64,000 bases of DNA from Punica granatum (lineage: Eukaryota; Streptophyta; Magnoliopsida; Myrtales; Lythraceae), in assembly GCF_007655135.1 (NCBI RefSeq), contig NC_045129.1, positions 15,660,274 to 15,724,273 on the forward strand, given 5' to 3'. The position numbers were made by a program, and so were the translations under genes. The notes below the pieces were generated by a model. That model saw only the letters and a program-made list of their open reading frames with translations. It did not search any database and was not told where the DNA came from. This document shows positions 23,427 through 35,103 of this stretch, piece after piece (position 1 is the stretch's first letter; each line of letters starts with the position of its first letter).

Positions 23427-23974
23427 GAAAACCCTAGAAAAATGCCTGGCTCGCTAGATCTCTCTCTCGGGACGGAAATTCTCCCAAGAATCCGAAAGGA
23501 AACCGTAATCCGTTTTGGAAGGAAACTCGCAGCTCATTATGGAAAAAAACGGCAGCACATTCGGCAAGAAAACCCTAAGCTCGCCCGGATTGAATAAATA
23601 AAAAAAGAAGAAAAAAAATGCTCGGGGGGTCGGCTAGAGGAATCGAAAAACTCCGAAAAAAAAAGAGAGAAAAAAAAACCTTCAGTTCCCCGGCGCTCTT
23701 CCCCACAGCTCGACTCCTCTTGCCCACGGCTCCCTGGAACTCCCTCGGCTCAGACATCGAAGTCCGCTATCTCCTCGTGCTCGAACTTGGGACATAACTC
23801 CGTGGGATCGGATCTCTTCGATTCCTCGTCGCGAGAGCCTTCCGCCGAGACCATCCCTCTTCTCTTCTCTATTTTCAAATTTCTTTAACCGGATCTGCCG
23901 TACTTCCGAATCGCAGGGGCGACGCTTGTGATTGGCCGGTATCGTTCGCGCGATCGGCAGCACTGTTCGTGCAA

Positions 23975-24185
23975 TCAGCAGCCCAACCATTCTGGCAGCC
24001 CACGGCCCAAATCGGCCCAGTCCAGTAGAAGGCCCAATTCGACCCAATTAGATCCAGATCTCGGCCCAGTCCGGGTCCAGCCCAACTCGGCCCAATTGAA
24101 TCCGTATCTCAGCCCAGTTCCTTCCGCCCAGTTCAGCCCGATTCGCCCAGTCCAGCCCATCGGCACAGTTTGGCCCACTCTCCCA
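23975..24185. repeat. Short tandem motif 'CCCAGTCCAGCCCAA'
   Basis: Variants of CGGCCCAATT, CCCAGTCC and CAGCCCAA are packed irregularly over about 210 bp. The zone is open on both strands only because the motif lacks stops. Confidence 0.65.
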
Positions 24186-24359
24186 GCAGCCCAACAGACC
24201 CGGAGAATTTTTTTTTATTTACAGATATGCCCCAATTCTTCTCAAACAAGGTAAATCCTCGACTTAGTGGCATGTTTATGGCTCCATTTTTGAATATTAA
24301 TGTTTACTTGATGGATATAACGTGAAATGAGTGTTCTTGGGTCACGTGGGTGTTCGGAT

Positions 24360-24910
24360 TTGTCCCGAACTCGATTTTAAAAAACTTTCCGTTTTGTCAC
24401 ATTTCAGTCCAGAGGATGTATTTTATTTTTTTCAGATCTGTCCCGAACTCTAAAAATTATTTTCAATCAAGTCTCGGTCATTTTACTATTTTCCAATCAG
24501 TCCTTGGATTCTTCAAAATTTTTCAAGCATCCCAAAGAACTTTCCAAGTTGTTTCAGTTTAGTCCCGGGGCCATTTTTTATTTTTTTCAGATCTGCCCCG
24601 ATTCTCAAAATTTATTTTCAATCGAGTCCCAGTCATTTTACTATTTTCCAATCAGTCCTGGAATTTCCAAAATTTTTCAAGCATCCCAAACAACTTTCCA
24701 AGTTGTTTCAGTTTAGTCCTGGGGCCATTTTTTTTGTTTCCAGATCAGTCCAGATTTTCCAATTCTTTTCAAATAAGTCCTGGGACATTTTCAGTAATTC
24801 TACATGGTCCCCAATTTTTTCAGAATTTTCAAATCGGTCCCCGGAACTTCATCCGAATTTTCAAATCAGTCTCTGCTCTTTTAAAATCGTTCAATTCAGT
24901 CCCCTGGACA
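24360..24910. repeat. Diverged repeats within solo LTR 1 ('CAATCAGTCCTGG...CAAAATTTTTCAAGCATCCC')
   Basis: Phrases such as TTTTACTATTTTCCAATCAG, TTTCAAGCATCCCAAA and CAAGTTGTTTCAGTTTAGTC occur twice about 165 bp apart (near 24480-24560 and 24640-24720), with shorter TCAGTCC... relatives on both sides. Confidence 0.75.
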
Positions 24911-26410
24911 TTTTCTAAAAGTATCCGACCCTTTCCTACTTGGATCACCCACCGACAATGTATGTGCCCATTTAAATATTTTTATTTTGTAATTATATGT
25001 GATAATGTCGGAAATTAGAGTTTATCGGGCGGTCAACTAATGGCTATCTCGACGACTCGAAACCCGTAAATTAAAGCATTCGGCAAATTTCTAATTAACC
25101 TAAAATTCTACATACGGGATAATCGGGACGTTAAATTTGGCTAAATTAAATCACTTGACTCTTTAAATAAATTGTACGAACCGATTAACAATCTGTAATC
25201 ACGTCGACAGTTCAAGAACTGTTAGCCATGCCCTTTTTCAAATTCACAATTTCAAAAGCACCGAGATACGTGCAACGTAATCTTGATTTTCATACACACA
25301 CATATTTACCGATTCAAGGGCATGACTACCGGTTCTTGTCCTGCCGTAATCCTAGCGTAGGTTTGTGCATAGAATTGGTCAAAATATGGGAAAACAAATT
25401 AATCACAAACTCGGCATAATCAACATGGGCAAATAGTCAAGTAGAGGGTTAGGTTTTGGGTTTTAGGTAAAAACACTCTTAATTTGTAAAAGTCATATTG
25501 CCACGATACAGAATAATCTAAAAATAACCCACACATTCGAGACTTGACCACAGACGTCATGTCTATCAGGTCCGTTTAAAATAACGCCGAATGCTACATA
25601 CCCTATCCATCATCCTATTTGTTTGTTTTAGGGTAGGATTTGTATGCCAAGATACCCCGGATAATAATTGATTAACTCACGTAAATTCGGCAATAACAAA
25701 ATCTCATTGTTTGTTTATTTGCACTTACTTGTTACATTTTACACTTATTTGTTATGCGGGTCGAGCCCGATCCTTTAGGATACGATTCACATGGGGTCCA
25801 ACGCCCCAATCGTAGATTACGGGATCTAATCCCCTAAACACCGAGTGCGCACCTTAATTTTAATTTCAGTCTTTTCAAACCACACGGTGAGAACGAGTGG
25901 GATAATGACCGAACGCGAACCGACCGGAATTCAGTTGTTGTAATTTGTATTTTATTTATTTGAGAGGACAATGTAAGGATTTATGTTGTACGTTTATTCA
26001 TGTAAGAATCCCGGTCGAAGAGCGGACGGTCGAAGTGTTTTTTCGAATTTACGGTGTCAAAACGCGTAAGATGAGCGGAACTTAATTAAGCGGTAATTAA
26101 ATAAAAAATGGCAAGCCTAGACAAGCTAGAGTACCGATAGGGCATGCGAGATATAGGCTCGCATGTAACAGAACTCTCGAATTCGGAACCTCGGGTTTCG
26201 CAGAACATATGCCTTAGCAATTAGGTGTACCCCGTACCCTTAGACCTGGGTAACTTGCCGGCCCTCGACCTTCGGGTCGTAAAATGGCAAGTGGCGACTC
26301 CTTCTCACGTGCGTCCGTCGCGCGTCCCCAGGAAAGTGGACACTCCCAAGCCGCGTTGCATCTAGGCGCGCGCATGCGTGCCCCGACGAGACGAAATTCG
26401 GGTGCGCACA

Positions 26411-26415
26411 ATGGC
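26411..26415. repeat. Target-site duplication of solo LTR 1 (right)
   Basis: ATGGC, matching 22855-22859. Confidence 0.85.
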
Positions 26416-26902
26416 CATTTACTTCGGCTTGAAGGTATGGCTCGTTTCATTTTTCTTAGCCCGAATGTGTGACCAATTATTCGAGGGTTGGACTGTGTAA
26501 TTGTACAAATATGTGTATCGTTTGGAGTTTGTAATTCATTCTTTAATTTCCTTGTACATTCGCGAATGTGGACTTGACCTTAGGATTTAATAAACCCGAC
26601 TTTAACAAATAAAAGTGTTAGAACTATTAGGAGCCCATGAGGGTTCTGAAAGGGCGATTTATTGACTTGCAGACCTCTAATTTCGTAACAAAACCCCCGA
26701 TTCATTTCTTTGGTTAGAAAAACCGAGTTAAACTTAAATTCTTAGGCGGTTAGTATCCTGACTCCATAGTTGACTTAGGTGGCTCATCGGCCAAATAAAC
26801 AATGTAGTGGCGACTCCAATCCCGATTAAGTCCTAGGCCACGTGGACTTACAAAACACTCAAGTTGGTGGCGAAGGCCTAAAAATCAAGCCACGCGACAT
26901 CA
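26416..26902 (-). mobile_element. Tat/Ogre-like LTR, copy B, outer part
   Basis: Continues LTR copy B after the solo-LTR insertion. It matches copy C (about 53610-54060), for example GTGTATCGT, TAATTCATTC, AATAAAAAGTGTTAG-like blocks and GGCGACTC. It ends CGACATCA, so the element-strand LTR starts TGATGTCG. Copy C ends at the same place with GACAACA. Confidence 0.6.
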
Positions 26903-28208
26903 ACTGCCTCCGGACAAGGCATCCCCAACAAGTCTCTCTTTCGCTGCTTGTCTTTGGGAAGGTAGATGAATTCCAACAGCAACGAGGGAACTCTAAGGTC
27001 CTCGATTGAGGAGTCCTCCATCACCGTCCAGTCAGGTGGAGGCATATACAGGCTGCGAAGATGGGGAACCTCCTCATGTTGCCACTCCGCAGCGACAACC
27101 ACTGCACCCCTTGAAGTTGACCCTGTCTTTCGGCCCTGGGACGAAGGATCTAAGTCCTTTGAGACATCGACTTGGACAGGGTATGTGGCCTCTATCCTCG
27201 CATTCTTCTTCTTCTTCTGCCCCGCGGTAGAGGACTCACAATTCTCATGTTGGCGCGAGGGCCTTGGTACGTGGGTGCTAGGGGCAGTTGAGAGAGCGAC
27301 AATGGGTGCATTAGATGGCACTGGAGCGTTGGCCCTCGTAGAAGCTCCAAGGTGATCGAGTGGCGAGTAACACTAAGCCTGTAAAGGTTGCAGTAAGTGG
27401 GCGATGTTTGACAAGTGACCTACCAATCAAAGGAAATGAATGAATCAATATATACCTAAGTAATCCAGACTGGTCGATTGGGAATCAGCTATGCCTCTTC
27501 CATGGCACTCTCTCTCAAATTTTACTTAATAGAGATGAGCCTAATGGGTCTCTTTCATTAGGTTGGACCATCTCCTTCCAGGCGTCCACAACAAACCATT
27601 TTTCTGGAGAGAGCTTCGAGTCAGAGTCGGTGGCAACTTAGTACCACACCCATCGCTGCTAAATGTTCCAAGGCTTCATTTGTTTTATGAAAAGCCACTT
27701 TTTTTGCCAGTCAGAGTTGGTATTGGGGTACTCGTGGAGTATCTTCACCCTCCATAGTGAGGCATGAAGAATACTCGTGGGTTAGCCCGCGAGGGTTCTC
27801 CTGGAGGCGATAGAAAAGGAGGAAGGCATTGAGAAAGTAGACTATATTGTGGAGTTTGTAGCACATGCGAAACATGAATCATAGCCTCCATGAATTCAGA
27901 AGCAGCTGCGAAGGGGCAATTGTAAGCCGCCTGCACAACTCCCCAACATCCTCCTAGAGAGGCTAGCAAAGCTCTACGTTAATCAGTGCTAACCACATGG
28001 GCATCTGCCCCTCCTTAGGGTCGTTTGGCATGCGACTTGTACGTGGGAAGTGGGGATTCTCCACATCACAGAGGCGACCCAGCATCACCGCCTCTCGAAA
28101 CTCGTCGAATGTGATTTGGTTTGGGGCAAAGACCTCGCAATCTTTGCATGATCTACGCGTAGAGGGTCCAGCCCTACTACCTGATGTCGCCTTGTCACAA
28201 GAAGCCAT
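26903..28208 (-). pseudogene. Decayed 'putative gypsy type transposon' ORF
   Basis: On the minus strand an ATG at 28208 opens MASCDKATSGSRAGPSTRRS, continuing through ITFDEFREAV to a stop near 27963. Broken frames then give APSQLLLNSW, NAFLLFYRLQENPRG (about 27850-27760) and YPNTNSDWQKKWLFIK (about 27690). This order resembles the plant PF04195 'putative gypsy type transposon' proteins (LpNSW..., F..fFrl..., sskgWkkrfFfV). The last part (27321-26903) is open and Ser/Pro/Lys-rich. Stops and frame changes show decay. It lies outside LTR copy B, so it belongs to a different insertion. Confidence 0.5.
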
Positions 28209-29492
28209 GGCCTTAAGGTTTAGAGGTTGATCGGAGAAGTTGATCTGAGAATGCTCAAAGGAAAGGAGAGAGAAAATCTGTAGAGTTTCGTCTTGGTGGG
28301 AACAAGAATGAGGAAAGCTCTAAGCAAACCCCCATTTTATAGATGCTGGAATCCTACAAGAATGCCAAAAGTCGTGGCCTTGGGAGGATTCTCACCATCA
28401 TTTGCTTTGACACGCTTGCGAAAGCGAAACGACACTTAATCCAAAGGCTGGGGGTGAGCAAGGCCATGATGATCTGACGGCTAGAGGGCACAAGAGAGAT
28501 TGATGCGGATTGACCCCCTATCTGCTATTGGATCAAGGTTGATCTAACGGCTCTTAGATGCTTGAAGTGTGCTTCCGGTGGAGTACGTTCTACGAGCCAT
28601 TAAGCGACATTTGTCTGTAACTTCCTCGACCATGCGCGTCGTACATGCCCGAGTAGGGAGCAATGTCAGGGATAAGATTTTGGGCTTCGAATCAGTTTGG
28701 TCCATAAGGCCCAACGACTAGCTCGAGGCCCTTCGAGGCCCAATTTGCATTCCTATGAGACAAGCCCAGTGTTCTCTGTGAGGCCTTCCAACGAGGCCCA
28801 CGAGCGAGGACCTGCCAGGAAGATCTCTTATAGGAAATTCTCTACAATTACAAGATACGGTTTCTAATACATCGAGGTATGTGATAAGGAAATATATCGA
28901 GCATTTCGCTATGGTGATAACATAATATATCTTTAAGCCCTCTATAAATACACGCACTTTACACGTTCTTAGGGTTAATCAACAATTCATTATATTTTCC
29001 TTATATTCACGGTCGAAGTTGACTTGAGCGGCGAAGAAGGAACTCGGGCACCACCCCCAATCTCCCCTTGTGCAGATGTCCGTAGCTAAACATGAACTGT
29101 GGATCCAATCTCTTCATCGTTAGACCCAAATTTCATGGTCCCAACAATCACATGACATGATATTTTGTTAGCGTAATGCTCTATGAGATTACAACAAGAA
29201 AAGACTCTCACGGGCCCAAAAACATAGTGAGACCGTGAGAGAGACCGCACTTGAAGATAGCTTGTGTTAGAAGCAAACACGGTTCATTTTGTTTTTTTCT
29301 AATTATTCTTCTTCAAATTGGAACACTTCATCTGCAGAGCACCGCTACTCTTTCATCTGATGCCCTGTTATATCTTCTCATCAATTTTACGCTGATCAGG
29401 GAATGGTGAGGTCGTACCTTCCAATCATTTCCCTGTCTTCATGTATGCAAGGGTACCACGGTATAAAATGTTGAAGTCTTGTGAATGCATCG
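28209..29492 (+). other. Non-coding DNA with a possible LTR fragment (28664 onward)
   Basis: No gene is recognised. From 28664 the sequence reads like an LTR: TGTCAGGGATAAGATTTTGG at its start, and a TATA box (CTCTATAAATACACGCAC) near 28942 followed by an untranslated-leader-like stretch. No matching end or duplication could be found, so the LTR call is tentative. 29060-29492 holds nothing recognisable. Confidence 0.3.
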
Positions 29493-29497
29493 GTTTG
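29493..29497. repeat. Target-site duplication of Copia element 2 (left)
   Basis: GTTTG, repeated at 34258-34262. Confidence 0.95.
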
Positions 29498-29826
29498 TGA
29501 TAATACAAATAGTACAGACAATTCAGAGATAGCAAGATAACCAGAACAGAGAAGAAAAATTGAGAGAGAACACACAAAACTTGCTTCATTCATTAACTGC
29601 AAGTCTACACACTTTTACACAGAATAACTGAAACATAAAGGACAGAAAAATAACTGTCACTACACCTGGTAACTACCTAATACACATGTTCAACTCTCCT
29701 ACAAAACAGGAACTAAAAAACAACTAAAAGATAAACACATGTAACTTGTTCTCTCCTGCAGAACACAACACACTACACTGATTTGCCTTTTGCAGAACAT
29801 CACACAGCACTGATCCATTTCCAACA
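29498..29826 (-). repeat. 3' LTR of Copia element 2
   Basis: On the plus strand it runs TGATAATACAAATAGTAC ... CATTTCCAACA. Its differences from the other LTR are near the 'tctac(a/g)cac', 'cttttacac', 'gca(g/t)aacac' and 'gcctt(t/c)tgc' sites. Confidence 0.95.
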
Positions 29827-29839
29827 TTCTCCTCCTTGG
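29827..29839 (-). promoter_or_regulatory. Polypurine tract of Copia 2
   Basis: Minus-strand CCAAGGAGGAGAA directly abuts the 3' LTR. Confidence 0.85.
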
Positions 29840-29840
29840 A

Positions 29841-32800
29841 TCAGAGGCTGCTACAAACTCCAATTTGCCTCCTAAGCCACTCAAACCTGTTAACTGAAAA
29901 TGCTTTGGTAAAGATATCAGCCAACTGGTCTTCTGTCTTGCAATAAACTAGCTTTATATCTCCAGCTTCCTGCACTTCCCTCCGGTAGAAAAACTTCACT
30001 TTAACATGCTTAGTCTTGCCATGAAATACTGGGTTTTGTGAAATAGCCAGAGTGGCTTGATTGTCCACAAATATCTGAGTCTCTTCTTCTTGTTGAAATC
30101 CCAAGTCCGTCAGTAGTTTTCTCAGCCAGATAGCCTGATTAGCTGCAGCAGTAGCAGCCATGAACTCGGCTTCTGCAGTAGACTGTGCTACGACCTCTTG
30201 CTTCTTTGAGCTCCATGAAAAATACCCTGAGCCAAGAGTGAAACAATACCCAGATGTGCTCCTCATGTCATCCACACAACCAGCCCAATCACTGTCAGCA
30301 AATCCACTAAGTTTTAACTGGTTTCCCTTAGTGAACTTTATTCCAAAAGTAGCAGTGCCCTTAAGATACCTCACAACCCTTTTTGCTGCAATCATATGCA
30401 ACTCACTTGCACAATTCATGAATCTCGAGAGAACACTTACTGCAAACATAATGTCTGGCCTTGTTGCAGTTAAGTACATAAGACAACCAATTAGACTTCT
30501 ATAGGCTGTAGCATCAGTAGCTTCTGCACCATCACCTTTCTGCAATTTCTCTTTTAAGTTCATTGGAGTGCTTGCACTTCTACACTCTTCCATCCCAAAT
30601 CTCTTCAATATTTCCTTCAAATACTTCCTTTGGCAAACAAACACTCCATGGTCTCTCTGATGAATCTCCATGCCCAAGAAAAATGCCATTTCTCCCAGGT
30701 CTGTCATTTCAAACTTTTTCATCAAATCAACCTTCAGTTTTTCGACTTGATGCTTATTATTTCCAGTCACCAGTAAGTCATCTACATAAAGTGACAAAAC
30801 TACAATATTCACTCCTTCATTCTTTACATAAAGAGTGAACTCACTCAGGCTTCTTTCAAAACCCAAATTCTGCAGATAGCCATCAATCTTGCTGTACCAA
30901 GCCCTTGGTGCTTGTTTCAAGCCATACAAGGCCTTTATAAGTCTGTATACTTTGTCTCCAACACCCTTAACAGCAAATCCTTCTGGTTGCTCCACATATA
31001 TCTCCTCCTCGAGCACTCCATTTAAAAATGCTGACTTCACATCTAGTTGGAAGATTTTCCAACTCTTCTGTGCTGCAATGGCAAGCAGCAACCTAATAGT
31101 ATCCAGCCTTGCTACTGGAGCAAAGGTCTCAGAGTAGTCAATTCCCCACACTTGTGCATAGCCCTTCACAACTAATCTAGCCTTGAGCTTATTCACAGAA
31201 CCATCAGGGTTCAATTTGGTTCTGTAAACCCACTTTACTCCTATAACCTTCCTGTCTCGAGGCCTATCTGTCAATTGCCAAGTCCCATTCTTCTCAATCA
31301 TCATCATTTCTTCTTTCATAGCCTCAATCCACTTCTGATCTTCATAAGCTTCTTCAAAATTTGCAGGTTCAAAGACTGCAACATTGCTCCTCTGATAGAT
31401 TTCAGCTAAAGGCCTGGTTCCCCTTACTGGCTCATCATCTATCATCTCATCAATCCAGTCATTTGCACTGACTGGAACTTCTGGTTGCTGTGGAGAACTA
31501 ACTGATGACTTCACTTGATTCTCGTTGTTCCAGCTCCATTTTTCTTCCTCCAAAAACACCACATCTCTACTCACAATCACTCTGTCAGTTTGAGGTTGAA
31601 AAACTCGATAACCTTTAGATTGCAGGCTATAGCCAACAAAAATTCCTGGCTCAGACTTCTCATCCAACTTACTTCTTTTTGTCTGTGGAACATGAGAATA
31701 ACACAAGCATCCAAACACTCTAAGATTCTTCACCACAGGTTTAACACCATACCATGCCTCATAGGGTGTTTTACCTTCCACAACCTTAGTTGGAAGTCTA
31801 TTGAGCAGAAATACAGCAGTATTTGCTGCCTCTGCCCAGAACTTTTTAGGTAGCTCTTTCTCGTGCATGAGACACCTAGCCATCTCCATGATACTCCTAT
31901 TTTTCCTTTCACTCACCCCATTTTGTTGAGGTGAATAAGGAACAGTAAACTGGTGCTCAATCCCAGCAACTTCACACACAGTCCTGAACTTACCAGATGT
32001 GAATTCAGTCCCATTATCTGATCTTAACTTCATTATTTTTCTGCCACATTGATTCTCAACATAGCTCTTAAACTTTTCAAACACTTCAGCTACCTCGGTT
32101 TTTGCTTTCAGAAAGAAAATCCAACTCATCCTACTCATATCATCCACGAAAATTAGAAAATACCTGCTGCCACTTAAGGAGGCTTCGGACATTGGTCCAC
32201 AGACATCTGTGTGAACCAGTGCTAGCTTCTCAGTTGCTCTCCAGTTGGATCCTTTGAATGGCAATCTGTTTTGCTTGCTAAGAAGACAAGCCTTGCAGGT
32301 TGAATCTTTCTCCTCCAGTACTGGTAGCCCATCTGTCATTTCCTGCCTTTGCATAAGAATCAGGCCTTTGTAATTGAAGTGGCCTAGCCTTTTGTGCCAT
32401 AATTTTGGAGCAACCTCTTATGTTCTCATGGCCAAATGCTCCTTTTTCAATGGATCAAGGGAGAAGCACTTACCCTTCATAGGAACTTTAAATAACTCCT
32501 GGCCCTTTGAGTCTGTGATCAAGCAGCACTCACCTTCAAAAACAACCTTATATCCTTTGCTTAGTAACTGACTCACACTCAGGAGATTCTGATCTATTTC
32601 AGGAACATAAAGAACATCAGAGATTACTCTTGCACCTGAGTTACTCCCTATGACAACATCTCCTTTTCCCTCCACTGAAATATATTCACCATTTCCAATC
32701 CTCACCCGAGACTTCACAGTGGAATCTAGCTCCTGAAACAGGCTTTTGTTACTTGACATATGGTTTGTGCAACCACTGTCTATGAGCCAACCATCTCTTG

Positions 32801-33833
32801 CTCCAGTTGTATTGAAGCAAGAAGCAACAAAAAGTTGCTCAACCTCCTGATTATCTGCCACCTGAGCTTCTCCTCCTTGCTTCTGACCACCTTCTCTGCA
32901 GATTTTCTCGATATGCCCCAGCTTATGACACCTTCTACACTTTATATTTGGTTTTCTCCAGCACCTAAAAGAAGGGTGTCCTTTCTTCCCACAGTGTTGG
33001 CAGGAAGAATAACTAGCATTCTGTTTTCCCTTGTCTTTCTGATCAGCTCCACTGTAACTTCTTTCCCTTTTTTGTGCTTTTGAATCTTCTGCATTTCCCT
33101 TTTGATTATACCACTTCTTTCCTGTCCCACCAGCATTAATCTTCAATTTAGCTTGCAATGCTCCCTCTAGAGACCCTTTACATCGCAACATTCTTCTCTG
33201 CTCCTGTGCTTGTAGAGCACTTAGCAACTCAGCCAACTTAATGTCTGACAGATCTTTGGTGTTTTCCAAAGAAGCTATAGTTGCTTCAAATTTTTCTGGC
33301 AAAGACACCAAAATTTTCTGCACAAGTCTCTCATCCTTCATCTCTGACCCAAGAACCCTGATTTTATTTGCTATATTTATCAACTTTTCAGAATATTCCT
33401 TCACAGACTCACTCTCATCCATCTGCTGCCTTTCAAACTCTCTCATTAAATTCAACACTTTCATGCCTCGAACCTTCTCATCTCCTTCATATTCAGTTTT
33501 AAGAAAATCCCAAATTTCCTTTGCAGAACCAAGTCTCATGATTCTAGTAAAAATAGTAGGAGAAACTGCAGCATACAGACATGACCTTGCCTTAGCTTTT
33601 CTGGTGGTTCTCTCCTTGTGATACCTGATCTGATTCATGGTTGGGTTGTCGAAAAGAGATGCTACTTCATAATCCTGCTCTACTGCTTCCCACAAATCAC
33701 TGCCCTCCATGTAGGCTGCCATCTTTACAGCCCATGCTTGGTAATTCTCCCCATCAAATACCGGTGGTGCTATGGCAGACATGCTACTCGAACCTACCTC
33801 CATCTTATGCTGACTGGAAAGAGACTTACTCAA
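29841..33833 (-). pseudogene. Copia 2 gag-pol with one in-frame stop
   Basis: From ATG at 33833 the frame encodes gag (FDGENYQAWAVKM; a UBN2-like region with IWDFLKTEYEGDE), two knuckles (CQHCGKKGHPSFRC, CRRCHKLGHIEKIC) and the protease (WLIDSGCTNHMS). It ends at a TAA at 32418-32420. Reading on in the same frame gives WHKRLGHF, the integrase zinc finger start, then CKACLLSKQ, HTDVCGPM, RSDNGTEFTS, QQNGVSERKNRS, reverse transcriptase with LYVDDLLV and RNase H with DSDWAGC and TAEAEFMAA, to a stop at 29841. The same frame is kept on both sides, so a single nonsense change separates gag-protease from integrase-RT-RNase H. No frameshift was seen. Most Copia elements make one polyprotein, so this copy is probably defective for self-mobilisation. 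Confidence 0.93.
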
Positions 33834-33913
33834 AGCTTACACGACTTTCAAGTAACCAGGATCACTCACAAATCTCTCAAACACTCATTCACAGGTCCCT
33901 CAAGATCATTTAC

Positions 33914-33927
33914 GGCTCTGATACCAC
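33914..33927 (-). promoter_or_regulatory. Primer-binding site of Copia 2
   Basis: Minus-strand GTGGTATCAGAGCC starts at the inner edge of the right (5') LTR. It contains TGGTATCAGAGC, complementary to initiator tRNA-Met. Confidence 0.95.
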
Positions 33928-34257
33928 TGATAATACAAATAGTACAGACAATTCAGAGATAGCAAGATAACCAGAACAGAGAAGAAAAATTGAGAGAGAA
34001 CACACAAAACTTGCTTCATTCATTAACTGCAAGTCTACGCACTTGTTACACAGAATAACTGAAACATAAAGGACAGAAAAATAACTGTCACTACACCTGG
34101 TAACTACCTAATACACATGTTCAACTCTCCTACAAAACAGGAACTAAAAAACAACTAAAAGATAAACACATGTAACTTGTTCTCTCCTGCATAACACAAC
34201 ACACTACACTGATTTGCCTTCTGCAGAACATCACACAGCACTGATCCATTTCCAACA
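33928..34257 (-). repeat. 5' LTR of Copia element 2
   Basis: 330 bp, TG...CA on the plus strand. It has one base more than the 3' LTR. Confidence 0.95.
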
Positions 34258-34262
34258 GTTTG
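34258..34262. repeat. Target-site duplication of Copia element 2 (right)
   Basis: GTTTG, matching 29493-29497. Confidence 0.95.
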
Positions 34263-35072
34263 CTTGTGCGTTGGGATCGGTACGGGCATTAGTGAAAAAT
34301 GTCACCTGTCTATATATTAGAGAACATTATGGTATCTACTTCTAGGTATATCTCAATAGCATATTAGTTTGAATTTAGAGCAGAAAAAGAGAAGGAACTC
34401 TGGCTGCATGAATCGCCATGGTTGATAACTAGCCCTGTGAAGCCCTTAGGAGTCTCTCCTTTTCTTCTGACACTGAAAAAAAAAATGATTTAGAGCCTTT
34501 TTGAAGGAATTAGAAGGTGGGAGGGAAATCTATTTCTGATGTAAAAGTTAATTTGACTCAAAGTGCGAAGGTTGTGTCGTCTAATGTATTTTTTTCCTAA
34601 TAATAACGGGTTATCAGATGGAAGAGTGCGATGCACTGAGGATGTGCTTGATTTGCAGAGGAAAAATCAGAAAAACAAAATGAACCTTATTTACGTACTT
34701 CTATAGAAAGCTATACGAAAAGAGCAGAGATATCTATGTGTTCAATTTTTTAGAGCCCCTTAGAGCCTCTTGTATATGCTGACAGAAAATATAGAATATT
34801 GGTAAATTCAGTTTTTCTGAGTCACCTTCAGGTTTCGGTCAAGCATATTAATATCAGAAATTAATCGCATTCCACAAAACTTTGTATTACCTGGCATTTC
34901 TATGCTCCATGACTCTATATATATATATAGATATATATATTATGTAATAGCCATGGAGTCTGTGCATTGCACTGAATAGAATGTGATCTATTGCTCCTTT
35001 TTCTAAGTTTTATTATATGAGTGTATTTTAAACTGTAATAATCAATTAACAATCCATAAAAATATGTTACAT

Positions 35073-35103
<31 letters not shown>

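Larger units (their letters stand above)
22860..26410 (+). mobile_element. Giant solo LTR 1 (3,551 bp), Gypsy-type
   Basis: Begins TGTCAGCACCCCATTTCGG and ends TTCGGGTGCGCACA, with TG...CA ends and 5-bp duplications ATGGC on both sides. No PBS, gag or pol lies inside, so it is a solo LTR left by LTR-LTR recombination. A second copy at 59962-63654 matches at both ends and in many interior blocks. It carries a pyrimidine-rich zone (23220-23410), a TATA box and two repeat-rich zones. The plus orientation is inferred from the TATA box. Very long LTRs of this kind are known in Tat/Ogre-type elements; the lineage is inferred. Confidence 0.85.
29498..34257 (-). mobile_element. Copia LTR retrotransposon (element 2), nearly intact
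   Basis: A 4,760-bp Ty1/Copia element on the minus strand with short LTRs (329 and 330 bp), initiator-Met-type PBS beside the right LTR, gag-pol and a polypurine tract beside the left LTR, flanked by GTTTG duplications. The LTRs differ at three substitutions and one single-base indel, so it is older than element 1. The gag-pol frame is cut by one in-frame stop. Confidence 0.96.

Noticed and set aside
23928..24254. 108-codon frame and its antisense partner
   Set aside because: By-product of the CCCAGTCCAGCC repeat inside solo LTR 1.
29396..29602. Minus-strand frame crossing the Copia 2 insertion site (TDAFTRLQHF...)
   Set aside because: Removing the element does not give a longer recognisable protein; part of the frame is LTR.
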